Source of the DNA: Nocardia nova SH22a | GTDB lineage: Bacteria; Actinomycetota; Actinomycetes; Mycobacteriales; Mycobacteriaceae | Direction of reading: 5' to 3' | Assembly: GCF_000523235.1 (NCBI RefSeq) | Contig: NZ_CP006850.1 | Coordinates: 806,001 to 870,000 of the forward strand | DNA length: 64,000 bases | Shown here: positions 42,770 to 52,187 of the stretch, piece after piece | Position numbering within the stretch: the stretch's first letter is position 1 | Layout of the letters: each line of letters begins with the position of its first letter | Translations under genes and position numbers: made by a program | The notes under the pieces: generated by a model | Seen by the model: only the letters and a program-made list of their open reading frames with translations | What the model was told of the DNA's origin: nothing | Database searches by the model: none

Positions 42770-45292
42770 TCAGCGGACTCCTCTCGGATGTGATTTCCGG
42801 TGGTCGTGGACCCGCGTCCGCTGGTCGGCCGGTAGGAACGGGAGGATGTCCGCGCGCGAGGCGATCGCGAGCTTGCGGAGCACGGCCGACACCTGTGTGT
42901 CGACGGTCCGATGCGAGCTGCCGCGACGGGCGGCGATGGCGGCATTCGTCCAGCCCGCGGCGGCCAGGACGGCGACCGCCTGCTCGGCGCGCGACAGTTG
43001 GTCCCAGGACGACGGCCGGGAATCCATCCGCTGCGTCGGCGCGGCGACCGCACTCGGTGACCAGGCGTCCAGCGCCAGTTTCGTGACCTCCGTGACCGCC
43101 GGGTGACGATCGAAACCGTCCTGCCACGCGGCATCGAATACGCTGTCCTCCAGCAACTCTCGCGTGATGCGGGCGGCCCGTTCGGTTTCGGGAGCGAAGG
43201 GGCCGAGGTGGGTGAGGTCCACGCCCACCTGGTCGCACATGGCGGCTGCGCCGCCGAGCAGTCTCGCGATTTCGGTCGCGCGCGCCGTCCTCGACGGGAT
43301 GTCCTCGGTGGTCACTATCCGCGCCATGGCCCAGGTGTGAATGTGCACGGCCCAGACCGTTCCCCATGAGTCACCGACGGCGACCTGCCATCGCAGCGGC
43401 TCCCGCAGCGCCGCCAGTGCCCGCCGGGGGTCGCCGTGCTTGGTCTCGGCGATCCCGCGAGCGAGTTCGGCCCACGATTCGGCCCAGCGCGCCCCGGCTC
43501 GGGCGGCATTGCCGAGGTGGCGGGCGGTAGTGGCGAGCGCCTGTTCGGCGGTGCCGAGGAATGCGGCGGTCAGGGCCTCGAACAATTCGCTCATGGCCGC
43601 ACCGCCGTGGTCGCCCGCGGTGCGGAACTTCGCTCGGGCTCGCCCGAGCACGGTGATCGCGCGGACATCGTGGTGTACGAGCAGGAGTGCGACCCCGGCG
43701 GCGAATTCGACCGGTGCGGGAAGGCCGCGGTCGATCGTGGGATCACTGTGCCGGTCGGCACGTGCGCCGGGGAGGCACTGGTCCAGGCAGCGTTCGAGTA
43801 GTTGTCCGGCCTCGTCCGGACGCCCCTGGCACAGGCTGAGCCACGCGAGCGAGGCCGACGCGCCGATCGTCAGGGCGGGCGGCGGGTCGGCGTCGGCCGT
43901 CGCGTCCAGCGCCTGCTCGACCCAGCGCCGGGATTCGCGCAACGTCCCTGTGAAGAACGGGGCCCGGAGTGCGATCAACCCGGTCGAGATCTCCATTCCG
44001 ACGACGGCCTCACCCGGTTCGGCGAAGCTGCTGTCGATCGCCTCCCGCAAGTTGTCCCAGGCGGCCCGAGCCCAGTCCAGAAGCTGTCCCTCGCGATCGC
44101 TGAACCATTCCGCCGCGGCCGTGCGCACGGCATCGCGGTAGTAGCGGCGGTGGCGAGCCGCGAGCCGCTGTGCCTCGGCGCCGTCCCGATCGTGCAGGCT
44201 TCGTTTCGCGAACACCCGGAAGCTCTGCAGCAGCGAATAGCGTGCCGCGTCGGGTGCCCGATGCAACGAGACGAGCGATTGGTCGATCAATCGCTCCAGC
44301 ACATCCTCGATCTCGTCGGCGGACAGGTCGCCGCCGGTGCCGTCGGTGCCCGAGCACACGGCGCGAATCGCGGACAGATCCGCACCCACGGCCGCCGTGT
44401 CGTCCGGATCGACGTCGTACCCCGCGGCGAACACCGACATGCGTTCGAACAGCAGCCGCTCTTTCGCATCACACAGCCGATACGACCAGCCGATCAGGTC
44501 GTAGATGTTCTGGTGCCGCTCGTCCACGCCGAGAAGTGGCCCCGCCCAGTGCATTCGGCGATCGGTGACGCCGCCGTCGAGGTCCCGCAGAATCATGGTC
44601 AGCGGCTGGCGGCGCAAGCGCGCAGCGGCCATCCGGATATGCAAGGGATAGTTGTCCAGCCGCGTGCAGATCGCTGTCGCCGTGGCCGTCTGTTCGTCGT
44701 CGATGACGGTTCCGGTGAGCTCGGCGCGCTGCCGGAACAGTGTCAGTGCCTGGCGGCGCGTCAGCGGCGACAACGGAACCAACTGCTCGTCGACCCAGCC
44801 GATCGGCGTCCGGCTGGTGCCCAGCACGCTCAGCCCGGGCAGGGCGTCGAGGAGTTCGGCGATCACCGAGCCTGCTCCGGCGTGCACATGTTCGCAGTTG
44901 TCCATCACGAGTACGGTCCGTGCCCTCCCACCCGCCGCGCGATCGAGGGTGTCGAGGAGGGCCTGCCACGCCGATCGACCGGAGAAGTCGGTATCGATCA
45001 CCGACCGGGCGACCTCATCGAGCACCGTCGCGGCATCGGCCCCGGATGCCAAGCGCGCCAGCCGAATCCAAGGAATGCGCACGCCGGTCGCCTTGCCCAG
45101 CCGATACGCCGCCTCGGCGGCCAGGCGAGTCTTGCCGATCCCTCCCGGCCCCACGATCGTGATCAGAGGCGCCTGACCCAGCAGAAGTGTGGTGACCCGA
45201 TCCAGTTCACGCTCGCGCCCGACGAACACGTCGGAGATCACGGGAACTGCGCCCGGGGAGTCCTTCCGAAGTGCGGTTCTGCGGTCCAGCAT
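42770..45292 (-). CDS. large ATP-binding LuxR-family regulator
   Basis: 840 aa. The NTPase domain near the N-terminus has Walker A GPGGIGKT (48-55) and Walker B in VLVMDNCEH. A winged/helical region and TPR-like segment fill the centre (~300-760). The C-terminus has a LuxR-type HTH: SRAEQAVAVLAAAGWTNAAI, then RRGSSHRTVDTQVSAVLRKL, matching residues ~770-825. It belongs to the LAL/AfsR-like STAND regulators that switch on target genes when ligand- and ATP-bound. Targets are unknown. It is separated by 6 bp from the upstream DUF418 gene on the same strand and may be cotranscribed. Confidence 0.85.
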   Translation of the reverse strand: MLDRRTALRKDSPGAVPVISDVFVGRERELDRVTTLLLGQAPLITIVGPGGIGKTRLAAEAAYRLGKATGVRIPWIRLARLASGADAATVLDEVARSVIDTDFSGRSAWQALLDTLDRAAGGRARTVLVMDNCEHVHAGAGSVIAELLDALPGLSVLGTSRTPIGWVDEQLVPLSPLTRRQALTLFRQRAELTGTVIDDEQTATATAICTRLDNYPLHIRMAAARLRRQPLTMILRDLDGGVTDRRMHWAGPLLGVDERHQNIYDLIGWSYRLCDAKERLLFERMSVFAAGYDVDPDDTAAVGADLSAIRAVCSGTDGTGGDLSADEIEDVLERLIDQSLVSLHRAPDAARYSLLQSFRVFAKRSLHDRDGAEAQRLAARHRRYYRDAVRTAAAEWFSDREGQLLDWARAAWDNLREAIDSSFAEPGEAVVGMEISTGLIALRAPFFTGTLRESRRWVEQALDATADADPPPALTIGASASLAWLSLCQGRPDEAGQLLERCLDQCLPGARADRHSDPTIDRGLPAPVEFAAGVALLLVHHDVRAITVLGRARAKFRTAGDHGGAAMSELFEALTAAFLGTAEQALATTARHLGNAARAGARWAESWAELARGIAETKHGDPRRALAALREPLRWQVAVGDSWGTVWAVHIHTWAMARIVTTEDIPSRTARATEIARLLGGAAAMCDQVGVDLTHLGPFAPETERAARITRELLEDSVFDAAWQDGFDRHPAVTEVTKLALDAWSPSAVAAPTQRMDSRPSSWDQLSRAEQAVAVLAAAGWTNAAIAARRGSSHRTVDTQVSAVLRKLAIASRADILPFLPADQRTRVHDHRKSHPRGVR

Positions 45293-45298
45293 GACGGT

Positions 45299-46504
45299 TC
45301 ACCCTAACCGAGGGGTCGTGACCCACTCCGGCCGCTGCAAATTGGTCAACCAGCGCAGGAGCCATTCGACCGGCCCGTATCGGTGCCGCGTCAGCCAGAC
45401 CGCGCTGATCGCCGTCTGGAAGCCGAAAACCGCGATGGCGACGAGGAACAGCGCCGCCGGTCCCACCTGTCCGGCGAGACCGAAGCCGAGTCCGGTGAAC
45501 AACAGCAGGCCGATCAGCGACTGCATCAGATAGTTCGTGAGAGCCATCCGACCGGCGGGGGCGAGAGCGCTACCCAAGCGCCGTCCACGGCGACTGTGTA
45601 TGGCGCGCAACAGTGTTGCCGCATAGGCGGCGGTCAGGAACGGCGCGGTCACCACGCTGACGGCGACCGCCGCGGTGTCGGTGTCACCGCCGAGGGCGGC
45701 GTAGGCGACGCCTCCGGCCAGTCCGACCGGGAAACCGGCGATTTGGATCCGACGCAGAATCGGCTCGGTGCCGTCGAGGTTCCGCAGCAGACCGCGCCGA
45801 CCGGCGACCATGCCGAGCAGGAACATCGCCAGTGCGGTCGGGCCCTGCATCGAGACGGCCTGGATGACCAGCAGACCGATGCCGTCGAAATGCTGACCGA
45901 TGACCTCCGCCAGCGATCCTCGCATCGCCTGGGTCTGCTCGGTCGCGTTCGCCAATGCCTCGCTGTGGCCGGGCACGAAGGACGACCGGTCGACCAGCAA
46001 CGCACTGGTCAGCGAGATCAGCACCAGCGCGTAGAGGCCACCGGCGACCCGCAGCGCGGTCGAGTCCCGAACCCGGTACATGGCCAGCAGGATCAGGCAT
46101 GCGACGGCGTAGGTGGTCAGCACATCCCCGCTGTACAGCGCGACGATATTCAGCACCCCGAGCAGGAACAGTCCGAGTATCCGCCGCCGCATACGCGGGA
46201 CGAAGTCCGCGCCCGCGCGCCGGGCGGCCGCCATCTGGAGGGTGAAGCTGTAGCCGAACAGGAACGAGAACAGCAGATAGAACTTCATCGAGAACAGCGC
46301 GGACAGTACGAATCGCGCGACATCGTCCAACGGTGAGTCGAAGGACGGATCGTCGACGAGATTGCCCGGGAAAGCCGACGCCATGAAGGTGACGTTGACG
46401 ACGAAGATGCCGAACAGTGCGAAGCCGCGTAAGGCATCCACGTCCTGGATCCGCGTGGCCGCGGCGGTGACGTTCGCTCGTTGCTGAGACACGAGAGTAA
46501 ACAT
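45299..46504 (-). CDS. DUF418-domain membrane protein
   Basis: 401 aa with about ten membrane helices. The N-terminus (IQDVDALRGFALFGIFVVNV) is the usual opening of DUF418/YeiB proteins. The C-terminal region LAPAGRMALTNYLMQSLIG is the DUF418 domain itself. Family members are distantly related to acyltransferase-3-type membrane proteins; function is unresolved. It diverges from a TetR regulator across a 17-bp palindrome and is probably its target. Confidence 0.85.
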   Translation of the reverse strand: MFTLVSQQRANVTAAATRIQDVDALRGFALFGIFVVNVTFMASAFPGNLVDDPSFDSPLDDVARFVLSALFSMKFYLLFSFLFGYSFTLQMAAARRAGADFVPRMRRRILGLFLLGVLNIVALYSGDVLTTYAVACLILLAMYRVRDSTALRVAGGLYALVLISLTSALLVDRSSFVPGHSEALANATEQTQAMRGSLAEVIGQHFDGIGLLVIQAVSMQGPTALAMFLLGMVAGRRGLLRNLDGTEPILRRIQIAGFPVGLAGGVAYAALGGDTDTAAVAVSVVTAPFLTAAYAATLLRAIHSRRGRRLGSALAPAGRMALTNYLMQSLIGLLLFTGLGFGLAGQVGPAALFLVAIAVFGFQTAISAVWLTRHRYGPVEWLLRWLTNLQRPEWVTTPRLG

Positions 46505-46513
46505 AGCAGATAT

Positions 46514-46530
46514 AGTTTATTAGATAAACT
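46514..46530. promoter_or_regulatory. TetR operator palindrome
   Basis: A perfect 17-bp inverted repeat AGTTTAT-TAG-ATAAACT lies between the divergent DUF418 and TetR genes, 10 bp from the DUF418 start. It is in an A/T-rich island, as expected for overlapping promoters. Confidence 0.6.
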
Positions 46531-46587
46531 TATCGGGATGCGATACTCCCAACCGAACGGCCGAGACCACAGGAGGAGGCGGGATAC

Positions 46588-47361
46588 GTGGCAGGGGAGG
46601 AGTTGTCGCTGCAGTTGCGCAGGTTGTGGCGCTTACCGGAACCTGCGTCGAAACAGGGGCGTCCGTCCTCCCTGGACACCGACAGCGTTGTCCTGGCCGC
46701 GATTTCGCTGGCCGACCGAGGCGGCTTGGAGGCGGCGACACTGCCCAAGGTGGCGGTCGAACTGGGCGTCACGGCGATGTCGCTGTACCGGCATGTCGGT
46801 TCGAAGCAGGAGTTGCTCGAACTGATGGTGGACCGGGCGAGCACGCCGCCCACGCCACGCGAGGGCGCCGACTCGTGGCGCGAGGCCCTGCAGGACTGGG
46901 CCGACCAGCTCTGGGACCTCTATTACGAACGGTCGTGGATTGTCCGGGTGCCGGTTCACGGCGCACCGTCGGGACCGAATCAACTCGTCTGGTTCGAGCG
47001 AGCCCTCGCCATTTTCGACGACACCGACCTCACGTGGCCGGAAAAGGTCGGCTTCTGCATGGTGACGAGTGGCCATGTGCGCCAATCGATTCTGCTGACA
47101 CAGGATCTCGCCGCGGGCCGTGCGGATGCCGAGGAACAGGCCGAGAGCGAACGTCGCTACGGACTCGTGATGCGAGAACTGGTGGAGCCCGATCGATTTC
47201 CCGCGTTGACCTCGATGTTCGCTTCCACCGTATTCGACGGTCCGGACGAGTCGACAATGACGACCGCGCGCAGGGATTTCCACACCGGAATGACCGTGAT
47301 TCTCGACGGTATCGCTGCCCGGCTCGAAGGTCGGGCCGGTCTTGCCGATCCCACCCGGTAG
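46588..47361 (+). CDS. TetR-family regulator with TetR_C-like domain
   Basis: 257 aa from GTG 46588, with AGGAGG upstream. Residues ~35-85 are the HTH (DRGGLEAATLPKVAVELGVT, then AMSLYRHVGSKQELLELM). The N-terminal 30 residues precede the HTH as a short extension. The C-terminal region resembles the tetracycline-repressor type. It diverges from the DUF418 gene, and the AGTTTAT palindrome between them is its probable operator. Confidence 0.87.
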   Translation: MAGEELSLQLRRLWRLPEPASKQGRPSSLDTDSVVLAAISLADRGGLEAATLPKVAVELGVTAMSLYRHVGSKQELLELMVDRASTPPTPREGADSWREALQDWADQLWDLYYERSWIVRVPVHGAPSGPNQLVWFERALAIFDDTDLTWPEKVGFCMVTSGHVRQSILLTQDLAAGRADAEEQAESERRYGLVMRELVEPDRFPALTSMFASTVFDGPDESTMTTARRDFHTGMTVILDGIAARLEGRAGLADPTR

Positions 47362-47374
47362 TGTGCGGTGGTTC

Positions 47375-47677
47375 TCATTCGGCTGAATGCACCGGCCATC
47401 GTGTGAAAGACAAACGTGGAGTTACGGTTTCGACATCGGCCACACACATCGCCGCGTGCAGAGTCATGGCGCCGATGTGATCGGTCGAGGGCACGATCAC
47501 GGCCTCCGCCCCGGCAGCGCGCGCCTGGTCCGCCAGCGGTATACGGCTGGCTTCTTCCGGCCACACCAATCGGTAGCCCAGATGTCGCGCGAGTCGGCGA
47601 ACCTGCGCCATATCCCAGTCCAGGGCAACGGATTCGGGATCCACCCAGCCGAGGGCGATCGGGAGTCCGTCGATCAC
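47375..47677 (-). CDS. hypothetical protein (~100 aa) coupled to a small membrane ORF
   Basis: 100 aa from GTG 47677, which overlaps the upstream 32-codon ORF stop by 4 bp (GTGA). It has a compact alpha/beta pattern: LPIALGWVDPESVALDWDMA, QVRRLARHLGYRLVWPEEA, then AGAEAVIVPSTDHIGAMTLHAAM. This hints at a Rossmann-like or resolvase-like fold, but I cannot name the family; similar small proteins are found beside XRE regulators in Nocardia and Streptomyces (from memory). The divergent XRE gene starts 166 bp beyond the small ORF. Confidence 0.6.
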   Translation of the reverse strand: MIDGLPIALGWVDPESVALDWDMAQVRRLARHLGYRLVWPEEASRIPLADQARAAGAEAVIVPSTDHIGAMTLHAAMCVADVETVTPRLSFTRWPVHSAE

Positions 47678-47772
47678 CGGCGTCCGTCCTCTCGGCGCTC
47701 GCCACGCAGGGGAACTCGTAGTGCGGCGACAGTGAATACGAGCAGACCGACGACCAGCAGGACGAGAACCAT
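47674..47772 (-). CDS. very small membrane protein (32 aa)
   Basis: ATG 47772, preceded by GAGGGG at about nine bases. The product is one hydrophobic helix (MVLVLLVVGLLVFTVAAL) and a basic tail of about 14 residues. Its TGA overlaps the GTG of the next ORF (GTGA), suggesting translational coupling. The function is unknown; a membrane tether or leader role is conceivable. Confidence 0.5.
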   Translation of the reverse strand: MVLVLLVVGLLVFTVAALRVPLRGERREDGRR

Positions 47773-47937
47773 CACGCAACACCCCTCGCTCTCAGGTTTG
47801 GAAGGTCACCGGCGCCGAAGGTTTCGAGCGCTGCGACACCGGGACCGATCACAGATTCGCAAGATTCGATGTCCGGACTGTTCCGCCGCGGAACCACGCC
47901 ATAGCATGGGGCTTTGCCGCTGTTGAGGGAGTTCATC

Positions 47938-49158
47938 GTGAGCGACGACCAGGACCGCTACGTCGGTCAGCAGGTGCGCGCGATCCGTGCCCGTCGAGGG
48001 ATCACCCAACAGGTACTCGCTGATCGGGTAGGAATATCGCGGGGCGCTATTGCCAAGTACGAGACCGGTATTCGCCCAGTCGACTCCCGCCGGACGTTGC
48101 TGGCCCTCGCGGGAGCATTGGGCGTCACCATCGGCGATCTGACCCGACATCCGGAACAGGAAAAGCTCGACCCGTCCGCTGCAGGTTTCCACGCGGCTGT
48201 CCCGGATATCGAGATCGCGCTGTGGACTCAGGGGAACACCACGCACTCCGGCCCGCCGTGCTCGTTGGACGACCTGAGCGCTACATCGCAGCGTGCCGCC
48301 GAACTGCGGATCGCGTGCGATTACGCCACGCTGGGGCCGATGCTCGCGCCGATGCTCACCGACTGCTACCGGCATATCCGGGACGCCCGCGCCGACGACC
48401 GAGACCGGGCGTGGGACGTGCTGAGCATGGTCGCGCACACCACCGCCGCGGCGCTGAAGGCGCGCGGGTACGGGGCATTGTCCTGGACTGCCGCGCAGGA
48501 GGCAGAGAACGCGGCCCGGAACATCGGCGGGACAGCCGCGCTCGCGGCTACGGCATTCGCCCGGTCTCAGGTGCTGCTATCGCGACCGGGGTCGCTGTCC
48601 GCCGCGCTGGAACACGCCGAGGGCACAGCCGACAGGATCTCGCCGGAGGTGCGCACCATCGGCGAGATCGAGACGTTCGGGATGCTCCACCTCCAAGCGT
48701 CATTGGTCACCGCCGCAATGGGGGGTGACCCGAACCCGCACCTGAACGAGGCAGTGGAACAGGCGGGCAGGCTGGCCGATGCCCCGTCAGGTGTGTCGCT
48801 CTTACACAATCCCACGTTCGGACCGGCGAACGTCCAGCTGTGGCGTATGTCGGCGGCGATGGAACGGCGGGAGCCGGACCAAGTTCTTGCGCTCGCGCCG
48901 AGCCTGTCACCGAGCGATCTGCCCGCCGGAGGACGGCGCGCTCAGTACTTCGTCGAGATCGGGCGGGCGCATGCGCTGAAGCGGGACTACCGCGATTCGC
49001 TCTACGCCCTGCTTCGCGCCGAGCACACCGCGCCCCAGCACGTTCGCAGCATGACGCACGTCCGAGAACTCGTCGGCCACATGATGCGGCGGGCCCGGCG
49101 GGACCTCACCACCGGCGACCTGGGCAAGCTCGCGCAACGGGTAGGCGTAGTGCCTTGA
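47938..49158 (+). CDS. XRE-family transcriptional regulator with TPR-like C-terminus
   Basis: 406 aa from GTG 47938, with GAGGGAG upstream. The N-terminal HTH_3 reads VGQQVRAIRARRGITQQVLA, then DRVGISRGAIAKYETGIRPV. Residues ~130-400 are helical, TPR-like, of the kind seen in Streptomyces/Nocardia regulators that respond to small molecules or peptides. It diverges from the 32-aa/100-aa pair, which it may control. Confidence 0.83.
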   Translation: MSDDQDRYVGQQVRAIRARRGITQQVLADRVGISRGAIAKYETGIRPVDSRRTLLALAGALGVTIGDLTRHPEQEKLDPSAAGFHAAVPDIEIALWTQGNTTHSGPPCSLDDLSATSQRAAELRIACDYATLGPMLAPMLTDCYRHIRDARADDRDRAWDVLSMVAHTTAAALKARGYGALSWTAAQEAENAARNIGGTAALAATAFARSQVLLSRPGSLSAALEHAEGTADRISPEVRTIGEIETFGMLHLQASLVTAAMGGDPNPHLNEAVEQAGRLADAPSGVSLLHNPTFGPANVQLWRMSAAMERREPDQVLALAPSLSPSDLPAGGRRAQYFVEIGRAHALKRDYRDSLYALLRAEHTAPQHVRSMTHVRELVGHMMRRARRDLTTGDLGKLAQRVGVVP

Positions 49159-49166
49159 GCGCTCTG

Positions 49167-50093
49167 CTATCGGTGCGGCGGGCCGAGTAGGGGCAGGACG
49201 AGCGTGCAGGTCGGCGGGGTGGCGTGAGCGGGGTCGAGGGCGTCGAGTATTTCGTGTATCGCCACCGGGTCCGATGGGAGTTCGTTGTGTTCGGTGAAGT
49301 CGGTCGGGCAGAGGTCTTGCAGGACGACGTTGTGCACGTTCGGGCCGTCGAGCAGGCCCGTGGTGTAGGGGGTGGCGATCTCGTCGTAGCGGGTGACGAT
49401 CATGGTGAACGGGATTTGCGGTGTGGCAGCGGGATTCGGATCGAGGTCCCGGAGGAACGGTGAACCCGGTGACAGTTGACACGGTCCGCAGTGGCGGGTG
49501 GCCGACGCGCCGCTGCCGGTGGATTCCACCAGCGGTTGCACGGCGGCGAGCCCGCTGATCGTGGACCCGTGCAGCGGGGCGGCCAATGCGATGTAGCGGC
49601 CGATCTTCGATGCCCCGCCCAGTCGGCTCAGATAGTAGTAGGCCACCGCGCCGCCTATCGAATGACTCACCAGGTCAACCTTTTTCGCACCGGTGGCGGC
49701 CTCGACCTGATCGATGAAGGCGCCGATCTGGGTGGCACTGTCCGGCACGGGAGCGGTGGCGCCGATCGGGCCCGTGCCCTCGGATCCGTAAGTGGTGGTG
49801 AATACGCAGTACCCCGCGTGGGCCAGCACCGGCGACAGCGTATTCCAGCTGATGGTGTCGTTCGACAAACCATGGATCAGTACAACGGGATTGGGATGCG
49901 CCGCGGTCGGTCGGCACGATCGATCGTTGGCCGCAGGAGGCGACTGTCCCGGTCCGGTCAGCTCGGCCTGCACACCGCCCAGATAGCTGTACGAGGGGGC
50001 GGGATCGGGTACGTGATCATCGGCGAGGGCTGGACCGGACGCTGTGAACAGCACCGCAATGGCCAGCGTGACAATGAATTTCGCTCGTCGCAT
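49167..50093 (-). CDS. secreted lipase/esterase (lipase class 2)
   Basis: 308 aa. A Sec signal peptide (residues 1-24) ends at ALA. The oxyanion region is VVLIHGLSNDTISW, the nucleophile Ser lies in SHSIGGAVAYYYL, the Asp probably in IVTRYDEIATPY, and the His in TDFTEHNELPSDP. Cys in SCRPTA, HCGPCQ, LCPTD and TCTLV suggest disulphides. It resembles class 2 lipases of Streptomyces/Nocardia. It diverges from a TetR gene through a palindrome. Confidence 0.87.
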   Translation of the reverse strand: MRRAKFIVTLAIAVLFTASGPALADDHVPDPAPSYSYLGGVQAELTGPGQSPPAANDRSCRPTAAHPNPVVLIHGLSNDTISWNTLSPVLAHAGYCVFTTTYGSEGTGPIGATAPVPDSATQIGAFIDQVEAATGAKKVDLVSHSIGGAVAYYYLSRLGGASKIGRYIALAAPLHGSTISGLAAVQPLVESTGSGASATRHCGPCQLSPGSPFLRDLDPNPAATPQIPFTMIVTRYDEIATPYTTGLLDGPNVHNVVLQDLCPTDFTEHNELPSDPVAIHEILDALDPAHATPPTCTLVLPLLGPPHR

Positions 50094-50151
50094 CGCGGAC
50101 TCCTTCGCTTGTGCAGCCGGTCGGCAGTCCTTTCGCCCCCTCCGCGAAAGG

Positions 50152-50173
50152 TATGACCGACCGGCCGGTCATA
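50152..50173. promoter_or_regulatory. TetR operator palindrome
   Basis: TATGACCG (50152-50159) and CGGTCATA (50166-50173) form an 8-bp inverted repeat around ACCGGC, giving a 22-bp site between the divergent lipase and TetR genes. The position suits repression of both. Confidence 0.55.
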
Positions 50174-50221
50174 ACATAGCACGGGAGTACGCTGGCGGCA
50201 TCGAGAGAGAGGAGAGCGGTC

Positions 50222-50761
50222 ATGGCCCGACCATCCGAACCTGGTCGCAGGGCGCTGTTGGACGCCGGTTCCGTGGTGGCCGAGGGCGCGGGACTGCGCG
50301 GACTGTCGATCAACGCGGTGGTCGCGACCGCGGGCATGTCCAAAGGTAGCTTCTACCACCACTTTTCGGACCGCCGCAGTTACATGATCGCCCTGCACCG
50401 CCGCTACCACGACGCGCTGTCCGAAGCGGTTCTCGGCGAGGTCGGCGACCTCGTCCCGGGCCTTTCCCGCATCACGACAGCGATCAGCGCGTATCTGGAC
50501 GCCTGCCTGCGAACGCGCGGCACGAAAGCCTTTCTCGCCCAGTCCCGTACCGACACCGACCTGCTCGACGAGGTCCACGCGCGCAATCGCGCGGTGGCAG
50601 CCCTGGTCGAGCCGGATCTGCGCGCCATCGGCTGGGACGACCCCGCGGCCGTGGCCCACCTACTCGTCGCCATGGTCGCCGAAATCGCCCTGGCCGAACT
50701 GTATGCCGATGCGCCGCAGCCGAACCTGCGTTCAGCGGCGATCGGCCTGATCAGCAGATAG
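50222..50761 (+). CDS. TetR-family transcriptional regulator
   Basis: 179 aa from ATG 50222 with GGAG upstream. The HTH region is GRRALLDAGSVVAEGAGLRG, then SINAVVATAGMSKGSFYHHF. The C-terminal ligand domain is unassigned. It diverges from the lipase gene, and the TATGACCG palindrome between the starts is its probable operator. Confidence 0.87.
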   Translation: MARPSEPGRRALLDAGSVVAEGAGLRGLSINAVVATAGMSKGSFYHHFSDRRSYMIALHRRYHDALSEAVLGEVGDLVPGLSRITTAISAYLDACLRTRGTKAFLAQSRTDTDLLDEVHARNRAVAALVEPDLRAIGWDDPAAVAHLLVAMVAEIALAELYADAPQPNLRSAAIGLISR

Positions 50762-50811
50762 TGCCCGATTCGCCAGTGGCTGGAGGGGAATCGGTCGGTG
50801 GGCGGAAGCCG

Positions 50812-51663
50812 TCAGCGGTGAGTGGTGCCGTCTGCCCGTACATCGAGCGCGGCGATGATCCGGGCGCGGGCGGCTTCGCCGTAGACAGCGCTGGTCCGCA
50901 GCCCGTCCCAGAGCCGTTCGTACAGCTCCAGCTCGCTCGGCGCGGTGATGGTGAGTTCGGCGCTGGCGGTTTCGATCAAGGCTTGCCGCCGGTCGAACAG
51001 GTGGAAGCTGCCGGAGAGGTAGACGAATCCGGCGTGCAGTGGGACGACACCGAAGTGCAGACGAGGGTTGCCGAACGCGGCATCGAGCAGGTGCCGCAGC
51101 TGCCCGGCGGTGACCGCGTCGTCGGCGAGTGTGGTGTACAGCGCGGCCTCATGGACGAGCACGGCTATCCGGGTGCTGCCGGTGCGCAAGATGGCCTGTC
51201 GTTCGATTCGTGCGGCAACGGCGGTGTCCAGATCGTCCAGGGTGCCGAGGAAACCGATGCACTGGGCGAGGACTGCGCGGGCATATGGTTCGGTCTGGAG
51301 CAGGCCCGGCACGATGGTCGGGTTGTAGATGCGGAGCTGGCGGGTCGCGGATTCGATTTCCCGGCCGCGCTTCTGGCGACGGGTGTGCCCGGTCGCGGTG
51401 ATCCGCCGCCATTCGGCCCATTGCGCCCGGACATTGCGCAGGGTGGCGACCAGATCGGGGAGCGTCAGCGTCGCGTCACATATCCGGCACCACACTGCCA
51501 GGTCCGCTTCGCTCGGCATCTGTTTGCCGTGCTCGATGCGGGATGTCTTGGACCAATGCCACCCGGCGGCCGTGGACAACTGCCGCCCGTCCATCCCGGC
51601 ATCCATGCGTAGCTCTCGGAGCCGTGCCCCGAGAGCCACTTTCGCCCGCGCTGCCCCGTTCAC
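50812..51663 (-). CDS. XRE regulator with DUF5753 (Scr1-type) domain
   Basis: 283 aa from GTG 51663, which overlaps the upstream DUF6879-like stop by 4 bp (GTGA). The HTH comes first (LGARLRELRMDAGMDGRQLS, then TAAGWHWSKTSRIEHGKQMP), followed by DUF5753 from about residue 90 (YNPTIVPGLLQTEPYARAVL, LVHEAALYT). These regulators are common in Streptomyces and Nocardia, usually next to a small DUF397-type partner, and some act like antitoxins. Here the partners are the DUF6879-like gene and a 110-aa protein in the same operon. Confidence 0.85.
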   Translation of the reverse strand: MNGAARAKVALGARLRELRMDAGMDGRQLSTAAGWHWSKTSRIEHGKQMPSEADLAVWCRICDATLTLPDLVATLRNVRAQWAEWRRITATGHTRRQKRGREIESATRQLRIYNPTIVPGLLQTEPYARAVLAQCIGFLGTLDDLDTAVAARIERQAILRTGSTRIAVLVHEAALYTTLADDAVTAGQLRHLLDAAFGNPRLHFGVVPLHAGFVYLSGSFHLFDRRQALIETASAELTITAPSELELYERLWDGLRTSAVYGEAARARIIAALDVRADGTTHR

Positions 51664-52187
51664 GGGTTCATATACTCCCCGAACGGAATCGACGCCGACC
51701 ACACCCGGTCCCGGATGGCGACCGCGTGCGCGACGATCACCGGTTCATCGGTGAGCGCCGCTCCGGCCCAAATCCCGTGCGCATCGAACAGGGAGAACGC
51801 TACCGCCTGCTCGTCGAACAGCCAGAAATCCTCGGTTGTCGCGTCGGTCGGATCGGCGTTTTTCCTTGGCAGATAACGGATCTCCTCCCCAGCGGCGACA
51901 TTGTGACGACTGAGCGCGAGAAGGTACCGGGTATAGAGATTGTGCGGCTCGGTGACGATTCGAGCGCGGCGCACCGCCACCCCCCGCGCCACCGTGGCGG
52001 CAACGTGGTCCGTCCAGCCCGAGAACCATTCCCCGCCGGGGTCGGTGGTCTCGTCGGCCCGGAACGCAGCCAGCGATTCGGATTCCGACTCGGCCGCGTA
52101 GTCGTCGTGGGTTTCCAGGTGGAAGGCGGACCGCTCGGCCGTGGCGAACACCGGCCGCAACTCCTCAGCGCCGTGCAGTAGGCGCAT
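51660..52187 (-). CDS. DUF6879-like family protein
   Basis: 175 aa. ATG 52187 has GAGG about nine bases upstream. Conserved-looking features are the early acidic stretch (SAFHLETHDDYAAESES), the RARIVTEPHNLYTRYLL core, EEIRYLPR, and FWLFDEQAVAFSLFD near the C-terminus. The family occurs almost only in Actinobacteria next to DUF5753 XRE regulators; its function is not known. It is flanked by overlaps on both sides (23 bp upstream, 4 bp downstream), so the three genes form one operon. Confidence 0.75.
   Translation of the reverse strand: MRLLHGAEELRPVFATAERSAFHLETHDDYAAESESESLAAFRADETTDPGGEWFSGWTDHVAATVARGVAVRRARIVTEPHNLYTRYLLALSRHNVAAGEEIRYLPRKNADPTDATTEDFWLFDEQAVAFSLFDAHGIWAGAALTDEPVIVAHAVAIRDRVWSASIPFGEYMNP

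Noticed and set aside
43802..45307. 501-codon plus-strand frame opposite the LuxR-type regulator
   Set aside because: Shadow frame; the minus strand has Walker A, Walker B and the LuxR HTH.
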